A stretch of 64,000 bases of DNA. It comes from JBDREC01 sp043820105 [NCBI: Pseudomonadota bacterium] (GTDB lineage: Bacteria > Bdellovibrionota_F > JAHFAK01). Every line of letters begins with the position of its first letter. Position 1 is the first letter of the stretch. Positions 23,266 to 30,165 of this stretch are shown in pieces. Both the position numbers and the translations under genes were made by a program. Where the stretch lies: contig JBDREC010000012.1 of the NCBI GenBank assembly GCA_043820105.1, forward strand, positions 14,078 through 78,077, given 5' to 3'. A model generated the notes under the pieces. The model ran no database searches. It was given only the letters and a program-made list of their open reading frames with translations, and was not told the DNA's origin.

Positions 23266-24399
23266 ATGATCGATTTAAAAAAAGGACAAATTATTAAAAC
23301 AATTTTTGCCATCATCATTTGTATTAGCTTTATCTTTTCATGTTCAGCTAAACGTGAAATGGATGCACATGAAGTTATGCTAAAAAAGAAACAGAAAAAT
23401 AATGCGATAATGACTTTGGATAAGTTTATTACACAAACGATTGCAGTTGTATCATCAAAATATTACAATGCAGACACTAATGAAGGCATTAAGATTGCAG
23501 TTCTTGATTTTAAAGATGCTGAAGAAAATATCACTATTTTAACCAAGGCAATTGCTGATTCAGCTAGAAATTTAATCTCTAAAAGAAGTCAGTTTGCTTT
23601 AACGAATGAAGAAACCTTAAATAAGGCAATTGAAAAATTCAATTTATATCAAGCTGACTTTAAAAATCTTGATCTTATCAAAGAAGCTGGAGATTATTTA
23701 TCTGTTTTAGTCTTCATAACAGGCGAAGCTAAAAAAATGACTGTCGGCACAAAAGACATTTATAAAACAACCATTACTTGCATTGATGCCAAAACAGCAG
23801 AAACAATCCATAAGAGCTCAGCAATTTTTACAACTGATAATTTAATTGCACAAACCAGTTTCGATAAAATTTCTGAAACAATCCTGGTTGAAAAAAAAGC
23901 ACTTAAAAAAGGCTATTTAAGAATTATTTACAAGGATGAAGACCCTCTTCAAAACATGCAACAAAGAACAGAACAGTTAATTACCAAGTTTGATTATTCT
24001 TATGAACAGTTCATTAGCCAAGATGACAACCCTCATGACTTAATAGCCCAGGATCACAAATGCGCCATTGATGGCATAGCCTACACCCCCGATGAAGATG
24101 GTTTCTGCGCTTCAAAAGAAGTCAGCGAAGGAAATCACAGGGTAACCTTTTCCTATGTACTAAAACAAAAAATTGGTGAGATTTACAATGAAATTGGAAC
24201 AGTTAAAAAGATGTATTCTGTAAGCATAAAAGATGGTGAAAAAATAAGCATCTTAGCAGAAAACAGACCCCAGGAGTCTCCTCCTTCAGTAACCCTAAAA
24301 TCATGGAAAACCATGAAAATTATAAGACCTGATAATACTTCATATTTAAACAAAGAAGAAATCACTTTGCGCGAGTATTCAGATGAAGGGGAATGGTAG
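23266..24399 (+). CDS. Lipoprotein with FlgO/TolB-like domain
   Basis: 377 residues. A signal peptide ends in a lipobox-like FIFSC (Cys26) with Ser at +2, so outer-membrane sorting is likely. Residues ~70-200 (KIAVLDFKDAEENITILTKAIADSARNLI, FALTNEETLNKAIEK, YLSVLVFITGEAKKM, TTITCIDAKTAETIHKSS) follow the strand-helix pattern of the FlgO/CsgG/TolB-N superfamily, which forms envelope-associated assemblies. The C-terminal ~170 residues have no recognised family and contain two Cys pairs. AAAGG precedes the ATG. A second protein with the same type of domain fused to a beta-barrel is encoded at 42-44 kb. A long GTAAGTG heptamer array starts five nt after the stop. Confidence 0.75.
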   Translation: MIDLKKGQIIKTIFAIIICISFIFSCSAKREMDAHEVMLKKKQKNNAIMTLDKFITQTIAVVSSKYYNADTNEGIKIAVLDFKDAEENITILTKAIADSARNLISKRSQFALTNEETLNKAIEKFNLYQADFKNLDLIKEAGDYLSVLVFITGEAKKMTVGTKDIYKTTITCIDAKTAETIHKSSAIFTTDNLIAQTSFDKISETILVEKKALKKGYLRIIYKDEDPLQNMQQRTEQLITKFDYSYEQFISQDDNPHDLIAQDHKCAIDGIAYTPDEDGFCASKEVSEGNHRVTFSYVLKQKIGEIYNEIGTVKKMYSVSIKDGEKISILAENRPQESPPSVTLKSWKTMKIIRPDNTSYLNKEEITLREYSDEGEW

Positions 24400-24403
24400 G
24401 AAT

Positions 24404-24535
24404 AAGGGGTAAGTCGTAAGTGATAAGTCGTAAGTGGTAAGTCGTAAGTGATAAGTCGTAAGTGATAAGTCGTAAGTGATAAGTCGTAAGGGGTAAGTCG
24501 TAAGTGAGAGTCATCCTGAACTTGATACAGGATCT
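24404..24535. repeat. GTAAGTG/ATAAGTC heptamer array with REP-like arm
   Basis: About fifteen units alternating GTAAGTG, ATAAGTC, GTAAGTC and GGTAAGTC (24404-24508), the longest uninterrupted heptamer array in the window, followed by one arm of the TCATCCTGAA...CAGGATC palindrome (24510-24535). All units point the same way, unlike the inverted copies in the rnf operon. Confidence 0.85.
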
Positions 24536-24590
24536 AAAGATTAATAATTATGATTAAGATTGGGATTATGATTAGGAGAAAGAAAAGAAA

Positions 24591-24896
24591 TTGAATCATT
24601 TAGATAACATTGATAATTTGATTAAAAATATTGTTTCTATTCTAACTTCCAATCTTGATACCTCAAAAATCTATTTATTTGGATCAAGGGCAAAAAATAA
24701 AAATGATTCAAATGCAGATTTTGACTTTGCAATTGAAGCTTTAGAACCAGAGCTTTCACTATTAAGATATATTAGAGGGGAAATTGATAAAATAGCTGGT
24801 TTATATAAAGTTGATCTTGTTTTTCTTGAAAACTGTGATGAAGATTTTAAGAAGATAATTAAGGAAAGTGGAAAGGTAGTTTATGAACGAACTTGA
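24591..24896 (+). CDS. MNT-type nucleotidyltransferase, antitoxin of second HEPN/MNT pair
   Basis: 101 residues from a TTG start (24591), with AGGAG about 12 nt upstream; the next Met is too far inside the fold. The core LFGSRAKNKNDSNADFDFAI has the GS-x-DxD metal site and YKVDLVFLEN the third acidic residue. It overlaps the downstream HEPN gene by 14 nt. In this pair the MNT gene comes first, unlike the pair at 11.4-12.1 kb, and the two MNT proteins share little beyond the motifs, so they are not recent duplicates. First gene of an island of small two-gene modules extending to 27.4 kb. Confidence 0.85.
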   Translation: MNHLDNIDNLIKNIVSILTSNLDTSKIYLFGSRAKNKNDSNADFDFAIEALEPELSLLRYIRGEIDKIAGLYKVDLVFLENCDEDFKKIIKESGKVVYERT

Positions 24897-25257
24897 ATAT
24901 TCCATTGAAAAATTTAAAAATGCCTTGGATCGACTAATTGAGGGAGTAAAATCATCAAAAGATGAGCTCGATAAAGATGGAGTTATACAAAGATTTGAGT
25001 TTACCTTTGAGCTTTTATTGAAAACAGCTAAGATTTATTTGGAAGATAAGGGAATAAGAACTTTGACTCCAAAAGATGCCTTAAAAGAAGCCTTTCGCAT
25101 TGGCCTAATCACTGACCAAGATGCATTTCTAAATATGCTAGATGACAGAAATAAAACTTCTCATATTTACAATCAGGCAACATCAGAAGAAATTTATCTA
25201 AGAATTAAAGAGCAATATATAGATAAAATGTCTGATTTCTTGGATGAATTGGCTTAA
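24883..25257 (+). CDS. HEPN-domain toxin of second HEPN/MNT pair
   Basis: 124 residues, helical, HI0074/HepT type. FEFTFELLLKTAKIYLED (~38-55) and the RNase signature DRNKTSHIYNQ (R-x4-H followed by Tyr, ~88-98) are conserved. Overlap with the MNT gene and lack of an independent promoter mark one operon. Family knowledge: the HEPN protein is an RNase that cleaves tRNA or mRNA and is neutralised by AMPylation from MNT. Long repeats begin right after its stop codon. Confidence 0.85.
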   Translation: MNELEYSIEKFKNALDRLIEGVKSSKDELDKDGVIQRFEFTFELLLKTAKIYLEDKGIRTLTPKDALKEAFRIGLITDQDAFLNMLDDRNKTSHIYNQATSEEIYLRIKEQYIDKMSDFLDELA

Positions 25258-25287
25258 ACCTTTTAACGTGTCCCTGCCCTTGACCCA

Positions 25288-25520
25288 AATTAATTGTTAA
25301 TTATTGATTATTAATTATTTTCCCAACCCCCGTTTTTTCAATTTTCATCAATCAACAATCAATTCTCAATTTTCAATAATTTTTATTCGATTCAAGCCCA
25401 CAAATTATGGGACAGAGCGAACCTTTCCATTAAGAATTGAAAATTGATTGTTGATTATTTTAATAACACCCACAAGCACTCAGTCTTCTCTACTCAATAT
25501 TATCCATTTGCTCTGTCTAT
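25288..25520. repeat. Long composite repeat, copy 1
   Basis: No gene lies between 25258 and 25543. The stretch 25290-25386 is nearly identical to 26401-26497 (AT heptamers, CCCAACCCC, then CAATCAACAATCAATTCTCA). The stretch 25451-25505 repeats 27466-27520 with only a few differences, including the sequence that forms the 3' end of the methyltransferase-like gene there. Between the two lies a short inverted return (AAATTGATTGTTGATT). Confidence 0.85.
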
Positions 25521-25543
25521 GACTTCTATGACTTAGTAATTTT

Positions 25544-25912
25544 CTATGCAGCGTTAAGATCAATCATAATTTCATCAAAATCAACAATTGGAATTTTCAC
25601 ATCTCTTCCATTAATAGTTTTTTTCTTTATTTCAATTACTCCAATTTCCTCAAAAAAGAGTATGATTTTATTTAGATTTGAAACATCCATCCCAATCAAT
25701 TTAGCAAGTTCATAAACTGATTTTGGCTTTAAATTTCGTATATCTGAAAGAATGAAAATATTACGGGCGAATTTCTCAAAACTTTTTCTATTATCAAAAG
25801 AAATCTCATAATGTGGTTCGCGAATTTTGCTTTTTTTTGCTTTTTTATATGCTTTTCTAAAATCATCTACTACTTCAGAGGAGCTTTTTAATGATATTAT
25901 TAATTTTTTCAA
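25544..25912 (-). CDS. Helix-turn-helix antitoxin, TumA-like
   Basis: 122 residues starting at a TTG that overlaps the TGA of the upstream gene by 4 nt (TTGA). The central part KSVYELAKLIGMDVSNLNKIILFFEEIGVIEIKK (~65-100) is a MarR/winged-helix-type DNA-binding unit, preceded by a helical, Lys-rich region that could bind the partner. In TumE/TumA modules the toxin gene comes first and an HTH antitoxin follows, exactly as here. It would neutralise the TumE-like protein and repress the operon. The HTH is clear; the antitoxin role is from context and family knowledge. Confidence 0.75.
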   Translation of the reverse strand: MKKLIISLKSSSEVVDDFRKAYKKAKKSKIREPHYEISFDNRKSFEKFARNIFILSDIRNLKPKSVYELAKLIGMDVSNLNKIILFFEEIGVIEIKKKTINGRDVKIPIVDFDEIMIDLNAA

Positions 25913-26199
25913 ATTTTGACTCCTAAATTTTCAAAAACAATTATTTTAAAATCGTTAAATAACTTATCACTATTTTTAAAATTATATCTTATCTCATTTT
26001 TTCCAATATGTATATGGTGTCCCTTAGGATGATGATTATCCATTAATATTTTCATCTTCGTTTTCTTATCAAAACAAATCAGACTGTACTTCAAACCATC
26101 AGGATATTTTTTGCTTTTCCCAACATCATGTAACACTAATTCAATAATATACCTACTTTTTAGTTCAGCTTTATGCTTATATACCATTTTTGCTTTCAT
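25909..26199 (-). CDS. TumE-family toxin (DUF6516-like)
   Basis: 96 residues. The pattern KMVYKHKAELKSRYIIELVLHD...GLKYSLICFDKKTKMKILMDNHHPKGHHIH...YNFKNSDKLFNDFKIIV follows the TumE/DUF6516 family as I recall it: an N-terminal strand pair, a G-x-K-Y-x-L core, a DN-x(3)-KG-H-x-H motif and a final helix. The conserved His cluster may be catalytic. The ATG at 26199 has only a weak ribosome site. It is cotranslated with the HTH gene downstream through a 4-nt overlap. Flanked on both sides by copies of the long composite repeat, which supports arrival as a cassette. The molecular target is not known to me. Confidence 0.75.
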   Translation of the reverse strand: MKAKMVYKHKAELKSRYIIELVLHDVGKSKKYPDGLKYSLICFDKKTKMKILMDNHHPKGHHIHIGKNEIRYNFKNSDKLFNDFKIIVFENLGVKI

Positions 26200-26283
26200 T
26201 GATATTGGTTGTATTATACCACTATTAGTTTTTCAAGTAAATAATTTTATTTTATTCTATAAACTTAATTAATTATGGTTGAA

Positions 26284-26500
26284 AGAGAACAAGAGCGCAG
26301 GGGAACGAGATCGCAAGTGAACAAGGGAACAAGAGAACAAGGATAAAGGTAATTTGGATTAAAACTTGCCTGTTACCGTGTTTTTTCCCTGCATTAATTA
26401 TTAATTGTTAATTATTGATTATTAATTATTTTCCCAACCCCAGTTTTTTCAATTTTCATCAATCAACAATCAATTCTCAATTTTCAATGATTTTTTGGAG
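26284..26500. repeat. Long composite repeat, copy 2
   Basis: Starts with octamers in reverse orientation (CAAGAGCG, GGGAACAA; 26284-26344). Continues with GGATTAAAACTTGCC...TTTTTTCCCTGCATT and AT heptamers (26351-26430), also found at 27393-27465. It ends with the CCCAACCCC/CAATCAACAATCAATTCTCA block shared with copy 1. The gap 26200-26559 holds no gene. Confidence 0.85.
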
Positions 26501-26559
26501 CTTTGAGCATGCAAAATTAATAGCTTGATTCACTAAAAATAATATATTAGTTACAATTC

Positions 26560-27102
26560 ATGAATGAAGAACTTAAAACCCTTGAAATTGTTTGCCAAAA
26601 ATTAGAAAACTTAGGTATAGATTATTATCTATCTGGATCAATGGCTGCTAATAATTATACTGTTCCTAGAATGACAAGAGATATTGATATTGTTATAGAA
26701 TTAACTTTAAAAGACATTGACCGCTTTTTTTTAGCTTTTAAAGATGAATTTTATATTGATAAACAAATGGTTTTTGAAGCTGTAAAAAATGAGCATATGT
26801 TTAATGTTATCTACAATGAATATGTGTTGAAAATTGATTTTATAATTAGAAAAAATACCGAATTCCAAAACTCTTGTCTTAAAAGAAGAAAAAAAATTAA
26901 AATTGATGGATTTCATGTTTACATTATTACATGTGAAGATCTAATAATTTCAAAACTGCTTTGGGCTAAAGATACATTATCTGAAATGCAAATTAAGGAT
27001 GTAAACAACCTTCTTACAACCTCTGAAATAGATAACAAATATTTAGAAGCCTGGATTTTAAAACTAGCCTTGCATGATATTTATAAAAGAGTGAAAAAAT
27101 GA
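26560..27102 (+). CDS. Nucleotidyltransferase-fold protein (AbiEii/DUF6036-like)
   Basis: 180 residues. YYLSGSMAANNY (~28-39) and PRMTRDIDIVIEL (~41-53) form a nucleotidyltransferase active site of the GS...D-x-D kind used by AbiEii/MenA-type toxins; a third Asp may be in LKIDFIIRK. The C-terminal half (EDLIISKLLWAKDTLSEMQIKDVNNLL) matches the helical part of the same group, where a Lys in S-K-L-x-W-A binds the nucleotide. In MenA-type toxins this fold blocks tRNA by adding nucleotides. It overlaps the next small gene by 4 nt (ATGA), making a two-gene module like a toxin-antitoxin pair. Flanked by composite repeat copies 2 and 3. Confidence 0.7.
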   Translation: MNEELKTLEIVCQKLENLGIDYYLSGSMAANNYTVPRMTRDIDIVIELTLKDIDRFFLAFKDEFYIDKQMVFEAVKNEHMFNVIYNEYVLKIDFIIRKNTEFQNSCLKRRKKIKIDGFHVYIITCEDLIISKLLWAKDTLSEMQIKDVNNLLTTSEIDNKYLEAWILKLALHDIYKRVKK

Positions 27103-27350
27103 ATGATACTCATCCTGATATTGAGAAAATTTATAAAGATAAATTAATGAATAAAACAGGAACCGAGCGGATATTAATGGGATTATCTATGAACTCTGCT
27201 GCGAGAAAAATAGCAGAAAATTCTATTCTTTTATCTAATCCGGGCATTTCTAAAAGGGAACTAAAAGCCCTAATTTTTTCAAGAATATATATTAATGATT
27301 TCAAAAAAGATCAATTTGATAAAGTAATGTGCTATTTAAGAAAAGTTTAA
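27099..27350 (+). CDS. Small partner of the nucleotidyltransferase
   Basis: 83 residues beginning MNDTHPDIEKIY, helical and mildly charged, with LMGLSMNSAARKIAEN and a terminal FSRIYINDFKKDQFDK segment. I have seen similar short proteins next to nucleotidyltransferase genes of this type but know no function for them. The 4-nt start-stop overlap implies translational coupling, so it is a good candidate for the cognate antitoxin or adaptor. There is no HTH or metal motif. Octamer repeats start at its stop codon. Confidence 0.65.
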   Translation: MNDTHPDIEKIYKDKLMNKTGTERILMGLSMNSAARKIAENSILLSNPGISKRELKALIFSRIYINDFKKDQFDKVMCYLRKV

Positions 27351-27520
27351 AGGGAACAAGATCGCAGGGGAACAAGATAACAAGGACAAAGGGAATTTTG
27401 GATTAAAACTTGCCCGTAACAGTGTTTTTTCCCTGCATTAATTATTAATTGTTAATTGTTGATTATTGATTATTTTAAAAACACCCACAAGCACTCAATC
27501 CTCTCTACTCAATATTATCC
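27350..27520. repeat. Long composite repeat, copy 3
   Basis: Octamers (27350-27393), the GGATTAAAACTTGCC...TTTTTTCCCTGCATT block with AT heptamers (27393-27465) shared with copy 2, and the 55-bp block 27466-27520 shared with 25451-25505. The last 26 nt are the 3' end of the methyltransferase-like gene. Confidence 0.85.
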
Positions 27521-28709
27521 CCCCTTGCTCAGCCGTACTAACCAGCTTCACCTCAAATCCAAGCTTCCTAGCTGTATCAATATGAATCTTCAAAAGCTTA
27601 AACAAACTTTCATCTGTTGTAAAAAGCTGTTTTTCCTCTTCCTTTTTAGCGGTATTATCAATGAGCACTTCCCCTGTTGATCTGTCTCTAAACGCAAAAA
27701 CTGGATCACTTTTTTTATCGCCTTCCCAGCCAATCCCTTCTCCTGGATTTCGCCGTGTTAAAATGACGATTTGCCCATTTTCACTTAAAACCCTATCCAT
27801 TTCCAGAAGCTGTTTTTCAATAATAAATTCATTATTTTCTCTTCTCAACCAAGGAAGGTTTCTTGAAACAATTAGATCAACACTATTATCTATAAAAGGT
27901 AAACTTGCTGCCATTGCTGTAAAGCCACCAGTTTCTGTTAATTGACCGTCAATAAAAGTGCAGCCAGGGCAAGCTGGAGAATTGCCTTGACCAATTTCAA
28001 TTGTTATATATTCATTTTCACTTTCTGAATTTAGTATTACATCTAGTTCTTCCTCCTGAGCCTTTTCAATATCTTCAAATCTATTTATAGGTTCACTAAG
28101 ATCAAATTCAGGCATACTATTTTTTTTATGGTTTGTGCTTCTATTTCCATTATACAATCTCAAACCATGAAACTCGACACCATTAACTGACTGAATAAAT
28201 TTAAAACCTACTTCTTCAGCTATATCAACAATCATGCTCATTGCATTTACTCCATTACCACTACCTCTTTTTAAAATAAAAATTTCATCTTCAGTTACTC
28301 GCTTCCATTCACTTAAAACCTCCTTAATTTCTGATCTTTGGGAGAATCTTGAAAAGTCAAAATCAATGCTTATTAAAGTGTAAATCCTTGCATTTCCAAA
28401 GGGAATATTATTTGGCCTTGAAATCATGCCTCCGTTAAGGTTTTCTCTGCCTTGTGTAAAAATATAGCCCATTCTTTTAAAAGCAGGTTCATTTTCCCCA
28501 TCAACTATTTCAACCCAATTATGAGCTACCTTTTCCCAATCAAGAATCCTTTGCTTAATTGAATTATCATATATTTTTTCATAGCTTATTTGGGAATAGC
28601 TTTTAGATCCTTCAAAAAGATCAAGGCAATTAGGAAAAGTTGCTTGTGCAAAAAAAAGAATATAAGTAATCACAATTATATACATTATTAAATTCTTTTT
28701 CAATTTCAT
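27495..28709 (-). CDS. Exported protein with methyltransferase-like domain
   Basis: 404 residues from the ATG at 28709, which has GGAG seven nt upstream; a reading from 28748 adds 13 residues before the signal sequence. An N-terminal hydrophobic stretch (~7-24, IMYIIVITYILFFAQA) looks like a signal peptide or anchor. The first ~190 residues are not recognised. From ~235 the order ITIEIGQGN, GGFTAMAASLPFIDNSVDLIVSRN, LLEMDRVLSENGQIVILTRR follows a class I SAM-dependent methyltransferase (type 11). The glycine motif is degenerate (E-I-G-Q-G-N) and a CPGC pair follows it. SAM is not available outside the cytosol, so either the domain faces the cytosol, uses another ligand, or is inactive. Its 3' end is duplicated 2 kb away, after the TumA-like gene. 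Confidence 0.65.
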   Translation of the reverse strand: MKLKKNLIMYIIVITYILFFAQATFPNCLDLFEGSKSYSQISYEKIYDNSIKQRILDWEKVAHNWVEIVDGENEPAFKRMGYIFTQGRENLNGGMISRPNNIPFGNARIYTLISIDFDFSRFSQRSEIKEVLSEWKRVTEDEIFILKRGSGNGVNAMSMIVDIAEEVGFKFIQSVNGVEFHGLRLYNGNRSTNHKKNSMPEFDLSEPINRFEDIEKAQEEELDVILNSESENEYITIEIGQGNSPACPGCTFIDGQLTETGGFTAMAASLPFIDNSVDLIVSRNLPWLRRENNEFIIEKQLLEMDRVLSENGQIVILTRRNPGEGIGWEGDKKSDPVFAFRDRSTGEVLIDNTAKKEEEKQLFTTDESLFKLLKIHIDTARKLGFEVKLVSTAEQGGIILSRED

Positions 28710-28879
28710 CACTGCTCCGTAGAAATGGCTTTTTTTTAATTCATCCAATATTCGTTTTGGACAATTGCAAGATGCAAGCCAAAGCGAGCTCTGAATATTA
28801 CACTAACATATCATAAACTTATATATTCTTATTATATTCAATTAACAAAAACCTGTGCAATTTCTGCCAAATATTATTT

Positions 28880-29045
28880 TAAATTTTGGATTTTGAATTT
28901 TGGATTTTAAAAAATTTGCGTCCTCTTGTCCTTCATTAATTATTAATTGTTGATTATTGATTATTGATTATTTTCCCTACTCAAGTGAAATACCTCACAG
29001 CTTTAGAATTCTCAACAATCAACATTCAATTCTCAATCTTCAATG
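28880..29045. repeat. TTTTGAA and AT heptamers plus partial composite repeat
   Basis: The gap 28710-29049 contains no gene. TTTTGGA/TTTTGAA units (28884-28908) and TTAATTA/TTGATTA units (28935-28970) are followed by a diverged piece of the CAATCAACA...CAATTCTCAA block (29013-29045) that runs into the end of the exbD gene. Confidence 0.65.
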
Positions 29046-29049
29046 ATTT

Positions 29050-29463
29050 TTATTCGACTATTTTGGTTGAAATGCCTATTCGATTCAAACCTAGAACCTT
29101 AGCCATATCCATAACTCTGACCACTATTCCATGCGAAACTCTTCGGTCTGCTTCAATAACAATTACCTTGTTTTTGCTTTCTATAGAGGTCTGTTTTAAT
29201 AAAGCTGCTAGCTCATTTCTATCCATCACTTTATTATTTTTTTTATTAATATATTTTCCATCAAGAGTGATTATGATATGAAGAGCTTCGTCTTTTGCAA
29301 TTCCCTTGGCAGAAGCTGCTTTTGGCAGGTCTATATTTAACAAATTAGGTTTTTCAAAGGTTGTTGTTATCATAAGAAAGATTAAAAGGGTAAAAACAAC
29401 ATCCACAAGTGGTGTAATGTCGATTCGAAAGTGTCTTCTCTGTCTAATGCTTGTGAATTTCAT
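29050..29463 (-). CDS. ExbD/TolR-family biopolymer transport protein
   Basis: 137 residues: short cytosolic head, a single membrane helix with the essential Asp (ITPLVDVVFTLLIFLMITTTF, Asp ~20) and a periplasmic domain (~45-137). It partners the MotA/TolQ/ExbB-like protein encoded 3 nt upstream to convert proton-motive force into movement of an energised envelope protein. No TonB, TolA or TolB gene follows, so whether it serves TonB-type uptake, Tol-type division or a motility function cannot be decided. The last codons lie in repeat-derived sequence shared with other intergenic regions. Confidence 0.92.
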   Translation of the reverse strand: MKFTSIRQRRHFRIDITPLVDVVFTLLIFLMITTTFEKPNLLNIDLPKAASAKGIAKDEALHIIITLDGKYINKKNNKVMDRNELAALLKQTSIESKNKVIVIEADRRVSHGIVVRVMDMAKVLGLNRIGISTKIVE

Positions 29464-29466
29464 TAA

Positions 29467-30072
29467 TTATTTGTCTTTCTTAAACTTATCAACTATTCGC
29501 AGAGAAACCTCTTCTAAATTACTAACTAAGCCATCTATTCTGCCTTCCAGGTATCTAGCGAATAAAAAGGTTGGAATAGCAACAGAAAGGCCAGCAACAG
29601 TTGTTATTAAGGCTGAATAAATACCACCAGATATAACTTTAATATTACCAGAACCAGTTGCTTCAATCCTGGAAAACACTTCAATCATTCCTAGTACTGT
29701 GCCCAAAAGCCCAATTAATGGGGCGACTCCAGCTATTGCATTTAAAATATTTAAAAATCTTTCAAGCCGCATTGCTTCGCGCCTGCCTGATCCTTCTACT
29801 CTTTCTTTTATCATATCTCTTGATGAAGTTTGCACTTCAAATCCAGCAGTTAAAACACGTGCTATTGCGGATTCATTGCTTGTACATAAAGTATGCGCTT
29901 CAGAAATTTTATTTTCATCCACCAAATTTTCAACTTGAGAAATAAATTTATTAGGAAGCACATTAGATAGCCTCAAAGTCCAAATTCGCTCTAGCAATAT
30001 TGCAATAGAAGCAATTGAACAAATAAGAATGGGCCACATTAAATAACCACCCTTTAATATGAATTCATACAT
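29467..30072 (-). CDS. MotA/TolQ/ExbB-family proton channel protein
   Basis: 201 residues with three membrane helices: ~10-28 (GGYLMWPILICSIASIAILLE), ~105-130 (LNAIAGVAPLIGLLGTVLGMIE) and ~145-170 (GIYSALITTVAGLSVAIPTFLFARYLE). The APLIGLLGTVLGMIEVF block is the family signature. Forms a pentameric stator around a dimer of the ExbD-like protein encoded directly downstream. The start at 30072 has AAGGAAATC upstream. No neighbouring receptor gene is present. Confidence 0.93.
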   Translation of the reverse strand: MYEFILKGGYLMWPILICSIASIAILLERIWTLRLSNVLPNKFISQVENLVDENKISEAHTLCTSNESAIARVLTAGFEVQTSSRDMIKERVEGSGRREAMRLERFLNILNAIAGVAPLIGLLGTVLGMIEVFSRIEATGSGNIKVISGGIYSALITTVAGLSVAIPTFLFARYLEGRIDGLVSNLEEVSLRIVDKFKKDK

Positions 30073-30165
30073 CTGATTTCCTTATGATTAAGTTCGCAAT
30101 GATAATAATTCCAGGAAGACAAAAGTCAATATATACGTAAATAGGTTGTGGGTGTCGAAGCCCGT

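Noticed and set aside
24404-24510. GTAAGTG/ATAAGTC array looked like a CRISPR array
   Set aside because: The units are 7 nt with no unique spacers and no cas genes nearby; it is a simple degenerate tandem repeat.
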